Shown in pieces: positions 34,194 to 44,858 of a stretch of DNA of 64,000 nucleotides; the first letter of the stretch is position 1; every line of letters starts with the position of its first letter. The DNA is taken from the NCBI GenBank assembly GCA_947501565.1, contig CANMWJ010000013.1, positions 62,001-126,000 of the forward strand, read 5' to 3'. The translations under genes and the position numbers were made by a program. The notes under the pieces were generated by a model that searched no databases, had not been told where the DNA came from, and saw only the letters and a list, made by a program, of their open reading frames with translations. Source of the stretch: an uncultured Marinobacterium sp. (GTDB lineage Bacteria > Pseudomonadota > Gammaproteobacteria > Pseudomonadales > Balneatricaceae).

Positions 34194-34682
34194 TTATGCT
34201 TCGCTGTTTTCTGTGGCTTCAACAAGATCGGAGTGGGAGGTATGCAGGACCTCGATCATGCGGTCTTCCAGTTCGAAGCGTTCTTCCAGCTTCTCGCCCA
34301 GAGCCGACAGGTCGTTGGCCATCTCCTTGATCAGTTTCACAGTCAGTATTTCAGCGGTGGCGTACTGATCGTTGAAGTCCAGCGCCGCATCCGTGCTGAT
34401 CTGAATGCGTGGAAACAGTAGCTGCGCTTCTTCGACACTGCCATCGTCGAATTCACTGCCTTCGCGCAGAAGCTGCTCGTAGACTTCGAAGTGCCCCGAG
34501 GAGAGGTAGTCCACTAAGAGTTCACAAAAACGCTCAACCTGCGCCGCGAGGCCGTTATCAGCGGGTTGCTCCGGCAGGTGTACAAACGCACTGATCAGTT
34601 CCTGACGCTCTTCTAGCCAGTGATCAATGATGTCGCTGACACCACCCCAACGTTCTTTGGCGTTGCGGCATTTTTCCAGCAT
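34194..34682 (-). CDS. rsd: Rsd/AlgQ anti-sigma-70 regulator
   Basis: A 162-residue Rsd/AlgQ-family protein from ATG 34682, which has GGAGG upstream. The N-terminal MLEKCRNAKERWGGVSDIID matches the family almost exactly. Rsd binds domain 4 of RpoD and frees core RNA polymerase for alternative sigma factors; AlgQ in Pseudomonas also affects alginate genes. The rest is an all-helical bundle. The WD40 lipoprotein gene follows in the same operon. Confidence 0.92.
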   Translation of the reverse strand: MLEKCRNAKERWGGVSDIIDHWLEERQELISAFVHLPEQPADNGLAAQVERFCELLVDYLSSGHFEVYEQLLREGSEFDDGSVEEAQLLFPRIQISTDAALDFNDQYATAEILTVKLIKEMANDLSALGEKLEERFELEDRMIEVLHTSHSDLVEATENSEA

Positions 34683-34826
34683 CGTGCGCCTCCTTTCATA
34701 ATTTATTCGGCAGAGACTCAATAATATGCCCAAGGGGAACAAGGGTGCAACATGGCGGATACACCATCTCGCAGGTTATACTCCTTGGATATTGCTGACC
34801 TTTGAGAATGGAGAGTTGGGAAAACG

Positions 34827-35225
34827 ATGTTGAAACGACTGCTTATGGTTCTGGTGATGGGGTTGTTCCTGCAGACAGCCTGGGCTGCTGATGAGCCGGT
34901 GCCTGACGATTACGTGAACTATATTGAGCTGAAGCCGATTCTGACCAACTACGGTGGTCCGGGTAAGGTCCGCTTCGTGAAGTGTGAGATTACCATTCAG
35001 GTATCCACCCCGGCGGCGCACCACGCGGTGAACTTCCATATGCCGCATATCCGCAATGACCTTGTTTTCCTGCTCAGTGATCAGTCCCATGAGGAGATGA
35101 CCTCGGTGGAGGCACAGTCGGTGCTGGCGAAGAAAGCGCTGAAACTGGTGCAGAATATTCTGGTGGCCGAAGAGGGGGAAGCGTTTGTCAGCGACCTGTT
35201 CTTCACCAGCTTTATCACCCAGTAG
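34827..35225 (+). CDS. FliL-like secreted protein
   Basis: A 132-residue protein with a signal peptide (cut after AWAA) and a FliL-type C-terminal region: YIELKPILTNYG, KCEITIQVS, MPHIRNDLVFLLSD and LFFTSFITQ. FliL normally sits at the flagellar basal body near the stator. Here the N-terminal segment looks cleavable rather than a membrane anchor, and no flagellar gene is nearby, so it is a stand-alone paralog. It is divergent from rsd. Confidence 0.82.
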   Translation: MLKRLLMVLVMGLFLQTAWAADEPVPDDYVNYIELKPILTNYGGPGKVRFVKCEITIQVSTPAAHHAVNFHMPHIRNDLVFLLSDQSHEEMTSVEAQSVLAKKALKLVQNILVAEEGEAFVSDLFFTSFITQ

Positions 35226-35243
35226 CTGGGTACACGCAGATAC

Positions 35244-35273
35244 AAAAAAGGCTTCCCACGGGAAGCCTTTTTT
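35244..35273. terminator. Bidirectional terminator
   Basis: AAAAAAGGCTTCC/GGAAGCCTTTTTT with a 4-base loop, between the converging FliL-like and gshA genes. Confidence 0.9.
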
Positions 35274-35308
35274 ATTGCCGGTCGGGTGACCGTAACTGCT
35301 GGGTGCGA

Positions 35309-36895
35309 TTAACCCGCCAGGTAGTCGGCCAGGTATTCGTCGAAGGACTGGGTATCCGCCGCTTCGATGTTGGCCTGCTCCTCCAGCGATGCCATCGCCT
35401 GCTCGCGCAGGTAGTCAGCGGTCTGGCCTTTCATCTCACGTGCCAGCAGACTGGTGCGATGCAGGTCGCTCTGTTGCAGGACCAGCTCTTCGTAGCTGAT
35501 CTGCTGGCTTTGCAGGGCAGACAGCACCTGTGCGGACGGTGTCAGCTCAGGGTTGTCGAGCTTCGAGCGCTGCGCCTGCAGGCTCTCGCTGTAACGCTGG
35601 CTGCCATCGACACGGTCCATCATATTGGCGGTCAGCTGGATCTTATCCAGCAGCTCGTGACCCCATTCGATCAGGCCGATCTCGTCCTCTTTACGCTCCA
35701 GCTTCAGACCTGGTTCGCGGCCGCGGGTTACAACCAGGTCGTGGTTGCGGCTGATGCGTTCGCATTCGCAGGTGCTGATCTCTGCGTCGTCCGCCAGCAG
35801 GCAGGTGATCAGGAACAGGTCGATAAAATCGGCCTGGGTCTGGTCGATACCCAGCGGCAGGAATGGATTGATATCGGTGTTGCGTACCTCGATATACTCC
35901 ACGCCACGCTCTTTCAGAGCGTGCAGCGGTTTCTCGCCGGAGTGGGTCACCCGTTTCGGGCGGATATCGCTGTAGTATTCGTTTTCGATCTGCAGCACGT
36001 TGGTGTTCAGCTGACGGTAGCTGCCGTCCACTTTTACGCCAATCTCATCGTATGCCGGGTACGCGGTATTGATGGCGTTGTGCAGGCTGTTGGCGTAGGT
36101 GCCCAGATGGTTAAAGCAGATGTTCAGGGACGCCTGTGCCTTGTTGGAGTAACCCAGGTCACTCATCCGCAGGGAGGTCGCGTGCGGCAGGAACAGGGTG
36201 TGATCGCCCAGGCTCTGCAACTCGTGGTTTTTGCCTTTCATAAAGGAGGCGGACAGCGCTGGCGACGCACCAAACAGGTACAGCAGCAACCAGGAGTAGC
36301 GACGGAAGTTACGGATCAGCGTGAAGTACGCGGCGGAGCGGAAATCCTGCAGGGATTCCTTGCTGTCGCAGAACTGCTGATACTCCGGCCACAACGCCTC
36401 CGGCAGGGAGAAGTTGTAGTGGATACCGGCGATGGTCTGCATCATCTTACCGTAGCGGTATTTCAGGCCTTCGCGGTAGACGGTTTTCAGGGTGCCGACA
36501 TTGGAGCTGCCGTATTGCGCCACCGGGATCGCCTCTTCATTGGGCAGGTGGCAGGGCATACTTGCGGCCCAGACATGCTCGCCATCAAGATTGGCGAAGG
36601 TGAACTGGTGCAGGTCAGCGAGGAAGTCCAGCGCATCCCCGGATTGCTTGAATACCGGGGTGATAAATTCCAGCAGGGCTTCAGAGTAATCGGTGGTGAT
36701 ATGACCGTGGGTCAGGGCAGATCCCAGCGCACGTGGATGCGGCGTTTCAGCCAGCTGACCGGAGGTATCAACACGCAACCCCTCCTTCTCCAAACCGTGC
36801 AGAATCCCTTTTAGCAGGGGAGCGTGGCCGTTCTCTACCAGCCATTCCAGCTTCTGTTCAAATGCTGCAGACAAGGTTGCTGTCCTTTCCGTCAT
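35309..36895 (-). CDS. gshA: Glutamate-cysteine ligase
   Basis: Catalyses the first step of glutathione synthesis, joining glutamate and cysteine with ATP. ATG 36895 gives 528 residues, near the 518 of the E. coli enzyme; an ATG at 36913 is also in frame. Characteristic parts are GLEKEGLRVDTSG, DYSEALLEFITP, GIHYNFSLPE and VEYIEVRNTDINPFLPLGID. It is downstream of tex on the same strand, 92 bp away. Confidence 0.96.
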   Translation of the reverse strand: MTERTATLSAAFEQKLEWLVENGHAPLLKGILHGLEKEGLRVDTSGQLAETPHPRALGSALTHGHITTDYSEALLEFITPVFKQSGDALDFLADLHQFTFANLDGEHVWAASMPCHLPNEEAIPVAQYGSSNVGTLKTVYREGLKYRYGKMMQTIAGIHYNFSLPEALWPEYQQFCDSKESLQDFRSAAYFTLIRNFRRYSWLLLYLFGASPALSASFMKGKNHELQSLGDHTLFLPHATSLRMSDLGYSNKAQASLNICFNHLGTYANSLHNAINTAYPAYDEIGVKVDGSYRQLNTNVLQIENEYYSDIRPKRVTHSGEKPLHALKERGVEYIEVRNTDINPFLPLGIDQTQADFIDLFLITCLLADDAEISTCECERISRNHDLVVTRGREPGLKLERKEDEIGLIEWGHELLDKIQLTANMMDRVDGSQRYSESLQAQRSKLDNPELTPSAQVLSALQSQQISYEELVLQQSDLHRTSLLAREMKGQTADYLREQAMASLEEQANIEAADTQSFDEYLADYLAG

Positions 36896-36987
36896 TATAC
36901 AAAGGTCGCCCATTATAGATGAGCGTGCGGTAAATTACCGTAGTGTAACACTCAGTTTCTGAATTTGAGATGAAAGCGCGGTCACGC

Positions 36988-39243
36988 CTATTTACGCCAT
37001 CCCGCTGCTTTCAGTTTATCGCCCAAAGTGCCGGTTTGCTGGGGACGCTGTTTGGGTTTGGCCTTGTGGGGGCGTTCGCTGCGCGGTTGCGCCTGCTCAT
37101 CCTTCATGGAGAGGGCGATACGTTTGCGTTGCAGATCCACTTCGGTCACCCGCACCTGCACGATATCACCGGCTTTCACCAGCTCGTGTGGATCTTTCAC
37201 AAAACGGTTGGCCAGCTGTGAGATATGCACCAGACCGTCCTGATGTACGCCGATATCTACGAAGGCACCGAAGTTGGTGACGTTGGTGACCACACCTTCC
37301 AGCTTCATGCCCGGTTGCAGGTCGTTGAGATGTTCCACGCCCTCGCTGAACTTGGCGGTGCGGAACTCGGGGCGTGGATCGCGACCCGGTTTCTCCAGCT
37401 CCTGCAGTACATCCTTGACGGTGTAGCTGCCGAAACGCTCCGATACGAACTGCTGTGGATTGAGATCACGTAGCTTCTCTGACGACGCGATCAGCTGGCT
37501 GACCTCACAGTTGAGGGAGGTGGCGATCAGCTCCGCCAGCGGGTAAGACTCAGGGTGTACGGCGGAGTTATCCAGTGGGTTGTCACCATTGCGAATGCGC
37601 AGGAAGCCCGCGCACTGCTCGAACGCTTTGGGGCCGAGGCGTGGCACTTTCAGCAGCTGTTTACGGTTGCTGAAGCGGCCCTGCTCGTCGCGGAAAGCGA
37701 CGATGTTGCGTGCGGTGGTCTGGTTGAGCCCGGCGACCTGATTGAGCAGGGCGACGGAGGCGGTGTTGATGTCCACACCCACGGCGTTTACACAGTCTTC
37801 CACTACCGCATCCAGCTGTTCGCCCAGACGGTTCTGGTCCACGTCGTGCTGGTACTGGCCGACACCGATCGCCTTGGGTTCGATCTTCACCAGCTCCGCC
37901 AGTGGATCCTGCAGACGGCGGGCGATGGATACTGCACCACGGATGGTGACGTCCAGATCGGGAAACTCCTGGGCTGCCAGTTCGGAGGCGGAGTAAACGG
38001 AGGCGCCCGCTTCGCTGACCATCACGGCGGTCATGTCCAGCTGCGGATGCTGACGGATAAGCTCCTTCGCCAGCTGTTCGGTTTCGCGTGAGGCGGTGCC
38101 ATTACCGACGCTGATCAGTTCCACATCATGACGTTTGACCAGCTTGCCGAGCGTGGCCAGTGATTGATCCCACTGATTCTTGGGTGCATGCGGGTAGATG
38201 GCGCAGTGATCCAGCAGCTTGCCGGTAGCGTCCACCACTGCCACTTTGACGCCGGTGCGCAGGCCCGGATCGAGGCCGAGCGTTGCGCGTGGACCGGCCG
38301 GGGCGGTCAGCAACAGATCGTTCAAGTTGCGGCCGAAAACACGGATCGCTTCTGCCTCCGCAGCTTCGCGCAGGCGCTTGAGCAGGTCGGTTTCCAGTTG
38401 TGTTTGCAGCTTCTGTTTCCAGCACTGGGCGAGGGTTTCCTCCAGCCACAGGCCGGCAGCACCCCGTAATTGTGGTACCCGGTTTTCGCGGCGGATCTGT
38501 TCAGCAGGGTAGGTGTTGTCCTGCTCCTCCAGCTTCAGTGAGATACGCAGAATACCTTCGGCGTGACCGCGGAACAGGGCCAGCGCGCGGTGTGAAGGCA
38601 CTTTCTGGATCGCTTCCTGATACTCGAAGTAATCGCGGAACTTGGCGCCCTCCTGCTCCTTCTTTTTCACCAGTTTGCTGTGCAGCTGGCCGCGCTTCCA
38701 GAACCACTCACGCAGACGTCCGATCAGAGTCGGTTGCTCGGCAAAACGTTCGATCAGGATAAAACGCGCGCCCTCCAGCGCTTTGTCGGCACTGTCGATT
38801 CCGGCGTCGTTGTTAAGGAACTTAGCTGCGATCTGGAGTGGATCGTTGTGGTTGCCCTTCAGCAGCTCATCGGCCAAGGGTTCCAGTCCCGCTTCGCGGG
38901 CGATCTGCGCCTTGGTGCGGCGCTTCGGACGAAACGGCAGGTAGAGATCCTCCAGCGTACCTTTGCTGTCGGCGTTGCGGATCGCCTGCTCCAGTTCGCT
39001 ACTCAGTTTGCCCTGCTCACGAATACTGTTGAGCACGGTTTCACGGCGCTCGTTCAGTTCGCGCAGGTAACCGAGCCGTTGCGCCAGCTGACGTAGCTGA
39101 CCGTCGTCCAGCGCACCGGTCATCTCCTTACGGTAACGGGCGATGAAAGGTACGGTGGCGCCTTCGTCGAGCAGTTGGATGGTGGCATCTACCTGTTGTG
39201 GGCGGACCTGGAGTTCATTGGCGATCAGTTGGGCGATTTGCAT
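36988..39243 (-). CDS. tex: Tex-family S1 RNA-binding transcription accessory protein
   Basis: A 751-residue Tex protein: N-terminal helical part, YqgF/RNase H-like domain ([19 protein letters not shown]), helix-hairpin-helix motifs ([38 protein letters not shown]) and a C-terminal S1 domain ([20 protein letters not shown]). It binds nucleic acid and affects transcription and stress tolerance. The tail is Lys/Arg/Pro-rich. It lies between pyk and gshA on the same strand. Confidence 0.96.
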   Translation of the reverse strand: MQIAQLIANELQVRPQQVDATIQLLDEGATVPFIARYRKEMTGALDDGQLRQLAQRLGYLRELNERRETVLNSIREQGKLSSELEQAIRNADSKGTLEDLYLPFRPKRRTKAQIAREAGLEPLADELLKGNHNDPLQIAAKFLNNDAGIDSADKALEGARFILIERFAEQPTLIGRLREWFWKRGQLHSKLVKKKEQEGAKFRDYFEYQEAIQKVPSHRALALFRGHAEGILRISLKLEEQDNTYPAEQIRRENRVPQLRGAAGLWLEETLAQCWKQKLQTQLETDLLKRLREAAEAEAIRVFGRNLNDLLLTAPAGPRATLGLDPGLRTGVKVAVVDATGKLLDHCAIYPHAPKNQWDQSLATLGKLVKRHDVELISVGNGTASRETEQLAKELIRQHPQLDMTAVMVSEAGASVYSASELAAQEFPDLDVTIRGAVSIARRLQDPLAELVKIEPKAIGVGQYQHDVDQNRLGEQLDAVVEDCVNAVGVDINTASVALLNQVAGLNQTTARNIVAFRDEQGRFSNRKQLLKVPRLGPKAFEQCAGFLRIRNGDNPLDNSAVHPESYPLAELIATSLNCEVSQLIASSEKLRDLNPQQFVSERFGSYTVKDVLQELEKPGRDPRPEFRTAKFSEGVEHLNDLQPGMKLEGVVTNVTNFGAFVDIGVHQDGLVHISQLANRFVKDPHELVKAGDIVQVRVTEVDLQRKRIALSMKDEQAQPRSERPHKAKPKQRPQQTGTLGDKLKAAGWRK

Positions 39244-39288
39244 AACGGGGTATTCTTCAGACGTGGGCGTTTCGGAAGCGGGGAGCGT

Positions 39289-39315
39289 ACCGCGCAGCAG
39301 GGTCTGCTGCGCGGT
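39289..39315 (-). terminator. Stem-loop between pyk and tex
   Basis: Perfect 12 bp inverted repeat ACCGCGCAGCAG/CTGCTGCGCGGT with a 3-base loop. No T-run follows on the minus strand, so termination may be partial. Confidence 0.6.
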
Positions 39316-39344
39316 GGTGGCGTTGTTTCTCGGGCAACGCGTTA

Positions 39345-40781
39345 TCAGGAAACTTTCAGTACCTGCATGGAGTTGGTGCCGCCGTCTTCGCCGAGTGTGG
39401 CGCCACGGGTCAGGATCACCAGATCGCCTGCCTGCAGCTGGTCCTTGGCTTTCAGGCCTTCCAGTACTTCCTGGTTGAGCCTGGCTTCATCGATGGAGGT
39501 GGCATCAAAGAACATCGGTTCCACACCGCGGTACAGGGCCATACGACGCAGGGTGCGTTCGTTGCGGGTCAGGGCGTAGATCGGCAGGCCGGAACGGATA
39601 CGGGACATCCACAGAGGGGTGGAGCCGGATTCGGTCAGACAGATGATCGCCTTGGCGCCGACCAGATGGTTGGCGGTGTACATAGCGGAGCGGGCGATGG
39701 TTTCGTCGAAACGTTCACAGCGCTGGGTGATGCCGGTTGGGGCCGGACGGGAGAGCTGGTGTTTCTCGGCACCCTGACAGATGTGGGTCATCGCTTTAAC
39801 CACCTCGATTGGGTTTTTACCGGCGGCAGTTTCGGCGGAGAGCATCACCGCGTCGGTGCCGTCGAGGATGGCGTTGGCCACGTCGAACACCTCGGCACGG
39901 GTTGGCATCGGGTTCTCGATCATGGTTTCCATCATCTGGGTGGCGGTGATCACCACGCGGTTCAGCTCGCGGGCGCGCTGGATGATGTGTTTCTGCACGC
40001 CGATCAGCTCAGCGTCACCAATCTCCACACCCAGGTCGCCACGGGCTACCATCACGCCGTCACAGGCGAGGATCACGTCGTCCAGCGCTTCGGTGCTGGC
40101 GACGGTTTCAGCGCGCTCCACTTTGGCGATGATCTCCGCTTTGGAACCGGCGTCGTCCAGCAGCTGACGTGCTTCGCGCAGGTCGTCACCGGAGCGCGGG
40201 AAGGAGACCGCAACGTAGTCCATGCCGATCTCTGCGGCGACTTTGATGTCACGCTTGTCCTTGTCGGTCAGCGCTGCGGCAGACAGACCACCGCCCTGAC
40301 GGTTGATGCCTTTGTTGTTGGACAGCGGGCCGCCGATCAGTACCTCGGTCTCCACGCGGGAGCCGTCGATGTTGGTCACTTTAAGCTGTACGCGACCGTC
40401 GTCCAGCAGTAATACGTCGCCGGTCTGGCAGTCCTCTGGCAGGGCTTTGTAGTCGATGCCGACCTGGTTCTGGTCACCGTCGTTGGTGCCGAGGGTGGCG
40501 TCCAGCACGAACGCATCACCCACACTGAGCTGGATCTTGTCGTTCTGGAAACGGGCGATGCGGATCTTCGGGCCCTGCAAGTCACCCAGTACAGCGACCG
40601 GCTGACCCAGTTTGCGCGCGCACTCGCGAACCGCTTTGGCGCGGTTGCGGTGGTCGTCGGCGCTGCCGTGGGAGAAGTTCAGGCGGACCGTGTTTACCCC
40701 GTTGCGCAGCAGCTCTTCCAGTACGCCGGGTGCGTCGGTAGATGGACCCAGTGTTGCTACAATCTTGGTACGTTTAAGCAT
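39345..40781 (-). CDS. pyk: Pyruvate kinase
   Basis: Converts phosphoenolpyruvate and ADP to pyruvate and ATP at the end of glycolysis. The 478-residue protein starts [19 protein letters not shown] and has [10 protein letters not shown], the active-site [13 protein letters not shown], and [20 protein letters not shown]. The C-terminal allosteric domain is present. Length and sequence are of the PykA (type II) kind rather than PykF, but this is a judgement by eye. Confidence 0.96.
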   Translation of the reverse strand: MLKRTKIVATLGPSTDAPGVLEELLRNGVNTVRLNFSHGSADDHRNRAKAVRECARKLGQPVAVLGDLQGPKIRIARFQNDKIQLSVGDAFVLDATLGTNDGDQNQVGIDYKALPEDCQTGDVLLLDDGRVQLKVTNIDGSRVETEVLIGGPLSNNKGINRQGGGLSAAALTDKDKRDIKVAAEIGMDYVAVSFPRSGDDLREARQLLDDAGSKAEIIAKVERAETVASTEALDDVILACDGVMVARGDLGVEIGDAELIGVQKHIIQRARELNRVVITATQMMETMIENPMPTRAEVFDVANAILDGTDAVMLSAETAAGKNPIEVVKAMTHICQGAEKHQLSRPAPTGITQRCERFDETIARSAMYTANHLVGAKAIICLTESGSTPLWMSRIRSGLPIYALTRNERTLRRMALYRGVEPMFFDATSIDEARLNQEVLEGLKAKDQLQAGDLVILTRGATLGEDGGTNSMQVLKVS

Positions 40782-41028
40782 CAGACACTCACTAATTTAC
40801 TTAAATTATTTGGGATGGGGCCGGTGATCCGGTCTTATTGTGAGAACTGGTCGCATGCTGGAACTGGCGCCAGGTTCTTCATGAGTATAGGTTTTTCTGA
40901 CGAAAACCCTGTCTCAGTGTTTCCACAGCTCGAGTAAAGGGAAACCTTATGGCGCTGCTCGCGCTATTTCAAGTTATTCATCCACAGCGCATAATGATAA
41001 CGCCGATTAAGTCACTGTAAGTTTCTGT

Positions 41029-43287
41029 ATGAACGGTCTGCCTTCACTACTCGAGCCCTGGAAAAAACACCGCATCCTGTTGTCGGTGCTGACGTTGCTC
41101 GCCTTTCTTCTGATCGTCGGACAGACCGCCGTGCTGAGCCGTTCTCAGGCGCTGGATACGTTGCAGGTACGGTCGCAGGCAGACCTCAACCGCTATGTGA
41201 TCAGCTTGCAGCACAAGCTGGACCGCTACAAAGAGCTACCCAGCCTGCTCTCTACTCACTCGTTGCTGCAGAACGCCCTGATCATGCCGAACGATCCGGA
41301 TGCGCGCAGCTCCGCCAACATCTATCTGGAGTACGTTGCCAATACCGTGGATGCGGCCGACGTGTATCTGATGGATAAAGAGGGTACCGCTATCTCCGCC
41401 AGTAACTGGGCGGAGCCGCGCTCCTTTGTTGGCAATAACTACAGTTTCCGCCCCTATTTCAAGGATGCCATCGCTGGTCGCCCCGGCCGCTACTTCGCGT
41501 TGGGTTCGGTCTCCAAGAAGCGCGGCTACTACTTCTCCTACCCGGTGACGGTGCGTGATGAGATTGTGGGTGCGGCTATCGTGAAGATCGACCTCAATGA
41601 GATCGAGGGGGACTGGAGTGACCCCCAGCAACAGATTCTGGTGACCGACGAGGATGGCGTGGTGGTGATCTCCACCGAACAGGCATGGAAGTTCCGCACC
41701 CTGCATCCGCTCTCTCCCGAGGATCTTAAACGGATTATTGCGAGCCTGCGCTACGGCGACCGTGAGCTGCAGGCACTGGAAATTATCGAACGTCAGGCGC
41801 GCGGTGACGGCAGCGTACTGGTCACGCTGGTGGAGGGTGACCGTATTAATAACAGCGCGCTGGATGGAGTGAAAACCCACCAGTACCTGATGCAGAGTCG
41901 CCGTATCCTTGAAGCGGGCCTGAACGTGGTGATTCTGGCCAGTACCCAAAGCGTGCGCCATCAGGTGTTCAATGCGGTGATTTTGGCTTCGTTTATCGTT
42001 GTTGCGCTGGGTTTGCTGGTGCTCTTCCTGCTGGCGCGCGAGCGCATCAAACGCGAACGGGAGCGTTTCAAGCAGCACCGTACGGCGGCGCTGGAGGAGA
42101 ACGAAGCCCGTATTCGCGCCATCATCGACAACACCCAGGCGGGCCTGATTACGCTGGATGAGCGGGGGCGAATCGAATCGATCAACACCACTGCGGCGCA
42201 GATGTTTGGCTACAGCGAAGCGGCAATCCGGCAGCAGTATTTTAGTCTGCTGATCTCTCAGGCGGACCGCAGCGTCTGCTGGCAGCATATCACCGCCAGC
42301 GACGAACAACGGGCCGGTGAACTGTTTATCGAAGCTTCCGGCGTGCGTAAGGGCGGAGACAAGATCCCGATTGAGCTGATCATCGGTCAGATGGAGGTGG
42401 GCGGCGTCAAACGCTTTATCGTCACCATCCACGACATTACCGAACGTAAGCTCTACGAGCAGGAGCTGCAGCGGGCGCGTTCCGATCTGGAATCCCGCGT
42501 GGTGGCGCGTACCGCCGATCTGACCCGCGCTAACGAGAAACTGCTGGATGAGGTGGAACAACACCGCAACACCCAGAATGAGCTGATCCAGACCGCCAAA
42601 CTGGCGGTTCTGGGGCAGATGTCGGCGGGGATCAACCACGAACTGAATCAGCCGCTGACCGCAATCCGCGCTTACGCCGACAACGCGCGCGCGTTTCTGG
42701 GCATGGGCAAAACCGAGGTGGCGGCTGGCAATCTGGACGAGATCAGCGGCCTGACCGAGCGGATGGCGAAGATCATCCACCCACTGAAAGAGTTCTCCCG
42801 TAAGAGTTCCGGCAAACCGGAATCGGTCTGCTTACGGGCGGTGCGCGATGGCGCCATGTCGATCATGTACGGTCGCCTCAGCAAAGCGGGTGTCGAGATC
42901 AGCTGGCCGGATAATCTGGATCACGTCTACGTAATGGCCGATATGGTGCGGCTGGAGCAGGTGATGGTGAACCTGATCAGCAACGCCCTGCAGGCGATGG
43001 AATCGGTGGCCGAGAAACAGATCGAAATTACATTGCAGGCGCAGGCCGATTCCCTGATCATTCGCGTGCGCGATCACGGCCCCGGTATCCCGGCTTCTGA
43101 GCTGGATCGGGTGTTCGAACCTTTTTACACCACTAAACAGGCGGGCCAGGGACTGGGTCTTGGCCTGTCGATCTCCCACCGGATCATCGAAAACCTCAAT
43201 GGCTGCCTGCGGGCGGAAAACCATGTCGGGGGTGGTGCCGTATTTGTGATTGAGCTGCCGGTGGCGCAGCTGTCGCAGGTGGAATAG
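41029..43287 (+). CDS. dctB: DctB-like C4-dicarboxylate sensor histidine kinase
   Basis: A 752-residue membrane kinase. A first helix (about 15-35) and a second (about 318-340) enclose a double-Cache periplasmic sensor with motifs typical of DctB (NRYVISLQHKLDRYKELPSL, GRYFALGSVSKKRGYYFSYP). A PAS domain (about 365-475), coiled coil, HisKA with His537 in INHELNQPLTAIRAYADNA and HATPase_c (GQGLGLGLSISHRI) follow. It should sense succinate, fumarate or malate and phosphorylate the adjacent DctD protein, 30 bp downstream. Confidence 0.93.
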   Translation: MNGLPSLLEPWKKHRILLSVLTLLAFLLIVGQTAVLSRSQALDTLQVRSQADLNRYVISLQHKLDRYKELPSLLSTHSLLQNALIMPNDPDARSSANIYLEYVANTVDAADVYLMDKEGTAISASNWAEPRSFVGNNYSFRPYFKDAIAGRPGRYFALGSVSKKRGYYFSYPVTVRDEIVGAAIVKIDLNEIEGDWSDPQQQILVTDEDGVVVISTEQAWKFRTLHPLSPEDLKRIIASLRYGDRELQALEIIERQARGDGSVLVTLVEGDRINNSALDGVKTHQYLMQSRRILEAGLNVVILASTQSVRHQVFNAVILASFIVVALGLLVLFLLARERIKRERERFKQHRTAALEENEARIRAIIDNTQAGLITLDERGRIESINTTAAQMFGYSEAAIRQQYFSLLISQADRSVCWQHITASDEQRAGELFIEASGVRKGGDKIPIELIIGQMEVGGVKRFIVTIHDITERKLYEQELQRARSDLESRVVARTADLTRANEKLLDEVEQHRNTQNELIQTAKLAVLGQMSAGINHELNQPLTAIRAYADNARAFLGMGKTEVAAGNLDEISGLTERMAKIIHPLKEFSRKSSGKPESVCLRAVRDGAMSIMYGRLSKAGVEISWPDNLDHVYVMADMVRLEQVMVNLISNALQAMESVAEKQIEITLQAQADSLIIRVRDHGPGIPASELDRVFEPFYTTKQAGQGLGLGLSISHRIIENLNGCLRAENHVGGGAVFVIELPVAQLSQVE

Positions 43288-43317
43288 CGTTAACAGGCCC
43301 TAACAGCGGACGAGCAG

Positions 43318-44685
43318 ATGCAGACAGACGAAGCACTACCGATCATTCTGGTTGATGACGAAAAGCATATCCGGCTGGCGGCCAGCCAGACGCTGGAGCT
43401 GGGCGGTTACGAGGTCACCACGCTGGAGAGCGCCGAAGGGGTGCAGAATCTACTCAGCGAGGATTGGCCCGGCGTGCTGGTGACCGATATCAACCTGCCC
43501 GGCATCGACGGGCTGGAGCTGATGCGTCGCGTACAGGCGCAGGACCCGGACCTGCCGGTGATCCTGATCACAGGCCACGGTGATATCTCCATGGCGGTAA
43601 GCGCCATGCGTGACGGTGCCTACGATTTTATCGAGAAACCCTTCTCCTCAGAGTGGCTGTTGGACGTGGTACGCCGGGCGATGGAGAAGCGCCGACTGAC
43701 CATTGAAAACCGCCGCCTGAAGCAGGACCTGGCGCTGCAGAGTTCGCCCGGCCCGCGCATTATCGGCAACACCCCGGCGGTGGTGCAGATGCGTCGTTTG
43801 GTACAGAGCATCGCCGATGCCCCGGCCGATATCCTGATCATGGGGGAGACCGGCAGCGGTAAGGACCTGCTGGCGCGTTATATCCACGATCACAGTCAGC
43901 GTCGCGACCACAACTTTGTTGCGATCAACTGCGGAGCCGTGCCGGAAAACCTGATCGAGTCGGAACTGTTTGGTCACGAGAAGGGCGCCTTCACCGACGC
44001 CAAGGCACGCCGTATCGGTAAGTTTGAACACGCCAACGGCGGGACCGTGTTCCTCGATGAGATCGAGAGCATGCCGATGACGCTGCAGATCAAACTGCTG
44101 CGTGTGTTGGAGGAGCGGGCGATCGAACGTCTCGGCTCCAACGAACTGATCCCACTGGACCTGCGCATCATCGCCGCATCCAAAGCGGACCTGAAGGAAC
44201 GCGCCGAACGGGGCGAGTTCCGTGAAGACCTCTACTACCGCCTCAACGTGGTACGTCTGGATATTCCGGCCCTGCGTCAGCGCCGCGACGATATCCCGAT
44301 GCTGTTCCAACACTTTGCGTTGCTGGCCTCGAACCAGTACAACCGCCCGGTTACACCGCTGACCGCCGAGCGGATGCACAGCCTGATGACCCACGACTGG
44401 CCGGGCAATGTGCGTGAGCTGCGCAACCTGGCTGAGCGTTATGTGCTGCTGGGCGAGTCCTGCACCTTCGACTGGGATAACCGCCCGATCACCAGCGGCG
44501 AGCAGACCGGCTTTATGACCCTGCCGGAGCAGGTAGAGCGGTTCGAGAAGATGCTGATTCAGGCCGAGTTGTCACAACACGGTGGTTCGATTAAAGATAC
44601 GCTGGTCAGCCTTGGCCTGCCGCGCAAGACGCTGTACGACAAGATGAAAAAGTACGGTCTGGATAAGAACGATTACAAGAACTGA
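43318..44685 (+). CDS. dctD: DctD-like sigma-54-dependent response regulator
   Basis: A 455-residue activator: receiver domain with Asp57 (VLVTDINLPG), AAA+ domain with Walker A GETGSGKD and Walker B GGTVFLDEIES, and a C-terminal Fis-type helix-turn-helix (GGSIKDTLVSLGLPRKTLYD). The sigma-54 contact loop reads GAFTDA instead of the usual GAFTGA. It should activate the sigma-54 promoter found upstream of dctP at 46828, 2 kb away, in response to DctB. Confidence 0.94.
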   Translation: MQTDEALPIILVDDEKHIRLAASQTLELGGYEVTTLESAEGVQNLLSEDWPGVLVTDINLPGIDGLELMRRVQAQDPDLPVILITGHGDISMAVSAMRDGAYDFIEKPFSSEWLLDVVRRAMEKRRLTIENRRLKQDLALQSSPGPRIIGNTPAVVQMRRLVQSIADAPADILIMGETGSGKDLLARYIHDHSQRRDHNFVAINCGAVPENLIESELFGHEKGAFTDAKARRIGKFEHANGGTVFLDEIESMPMTLQIKLLRVLEERAIERLGSNELIPLDLRIIAASKADLKERAERGEFREDLYYRLNVVRLDIPALRQRRDDIPMLFQHFALLASNQYNRPVTPLTAERMHSLMTHDWPGNVRELRNLAERYVLLGESCTFDWDNRPITSGEQTGFMTLPEQVERFEKMLIQAELSQHGGSIKDTLVSLGLPRKTLYDKMKKYGLDKNDYKN

Positions 44686-44694
44686 GGTGTTGGT

Positions 44695-44727
44695 GTTGGG
44701 CATCGCTTGGGGCGATGGCCAACCTAC
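44695..44727 (-). repeat. REP-like palindrome, copy C
   Basis: A 33 bp element, minus orientation, of the second stem subtype (inner part GCATCGCTTGGGGCGATGGC). It starts nine bases after the dctD stop codon. Confidence 0.8.
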
Positions 44728-44816
44728 GGCCGAGGTGTGCAATAGGCCATTGTTGGGTGTCGGGCTCGGGAAATTTGAGCGTGGAGGGAGCGCTCTCGAC
44801 TCAACCTGCATGTCTG

Positions 44817-44847
44817 GTAGGTTGGCCATCGCGCAGCGATGCCCAAC
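44817..44847 (+). repeat. REP-like palindrome, copy D
   Basis: A 31 bp element, plus orientation, second subtype with inner stem GCCATCGCGCAGCGATGCC. It forms an inverted pair with copy C; the 90 bases between them may hold a decayed copy (GTTGGGTGTCGGG...TCAACCTGC). Confidence 0.85.
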
Positions 44848-44858
44848 ATTCGGGAAAT

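Noticed and set aside
35303-36814. A 503-codon open frame antisense to gshA
   Set aside because: It lies wholly inside gshA, has low-complexity composition and no family features. It is a shadow of codon bias in a G/C-rich gene.
41236-42780. A 514-codon open frame antisense to dctB
   Set aside because: Shadow frame within a well-supported kinase gene.
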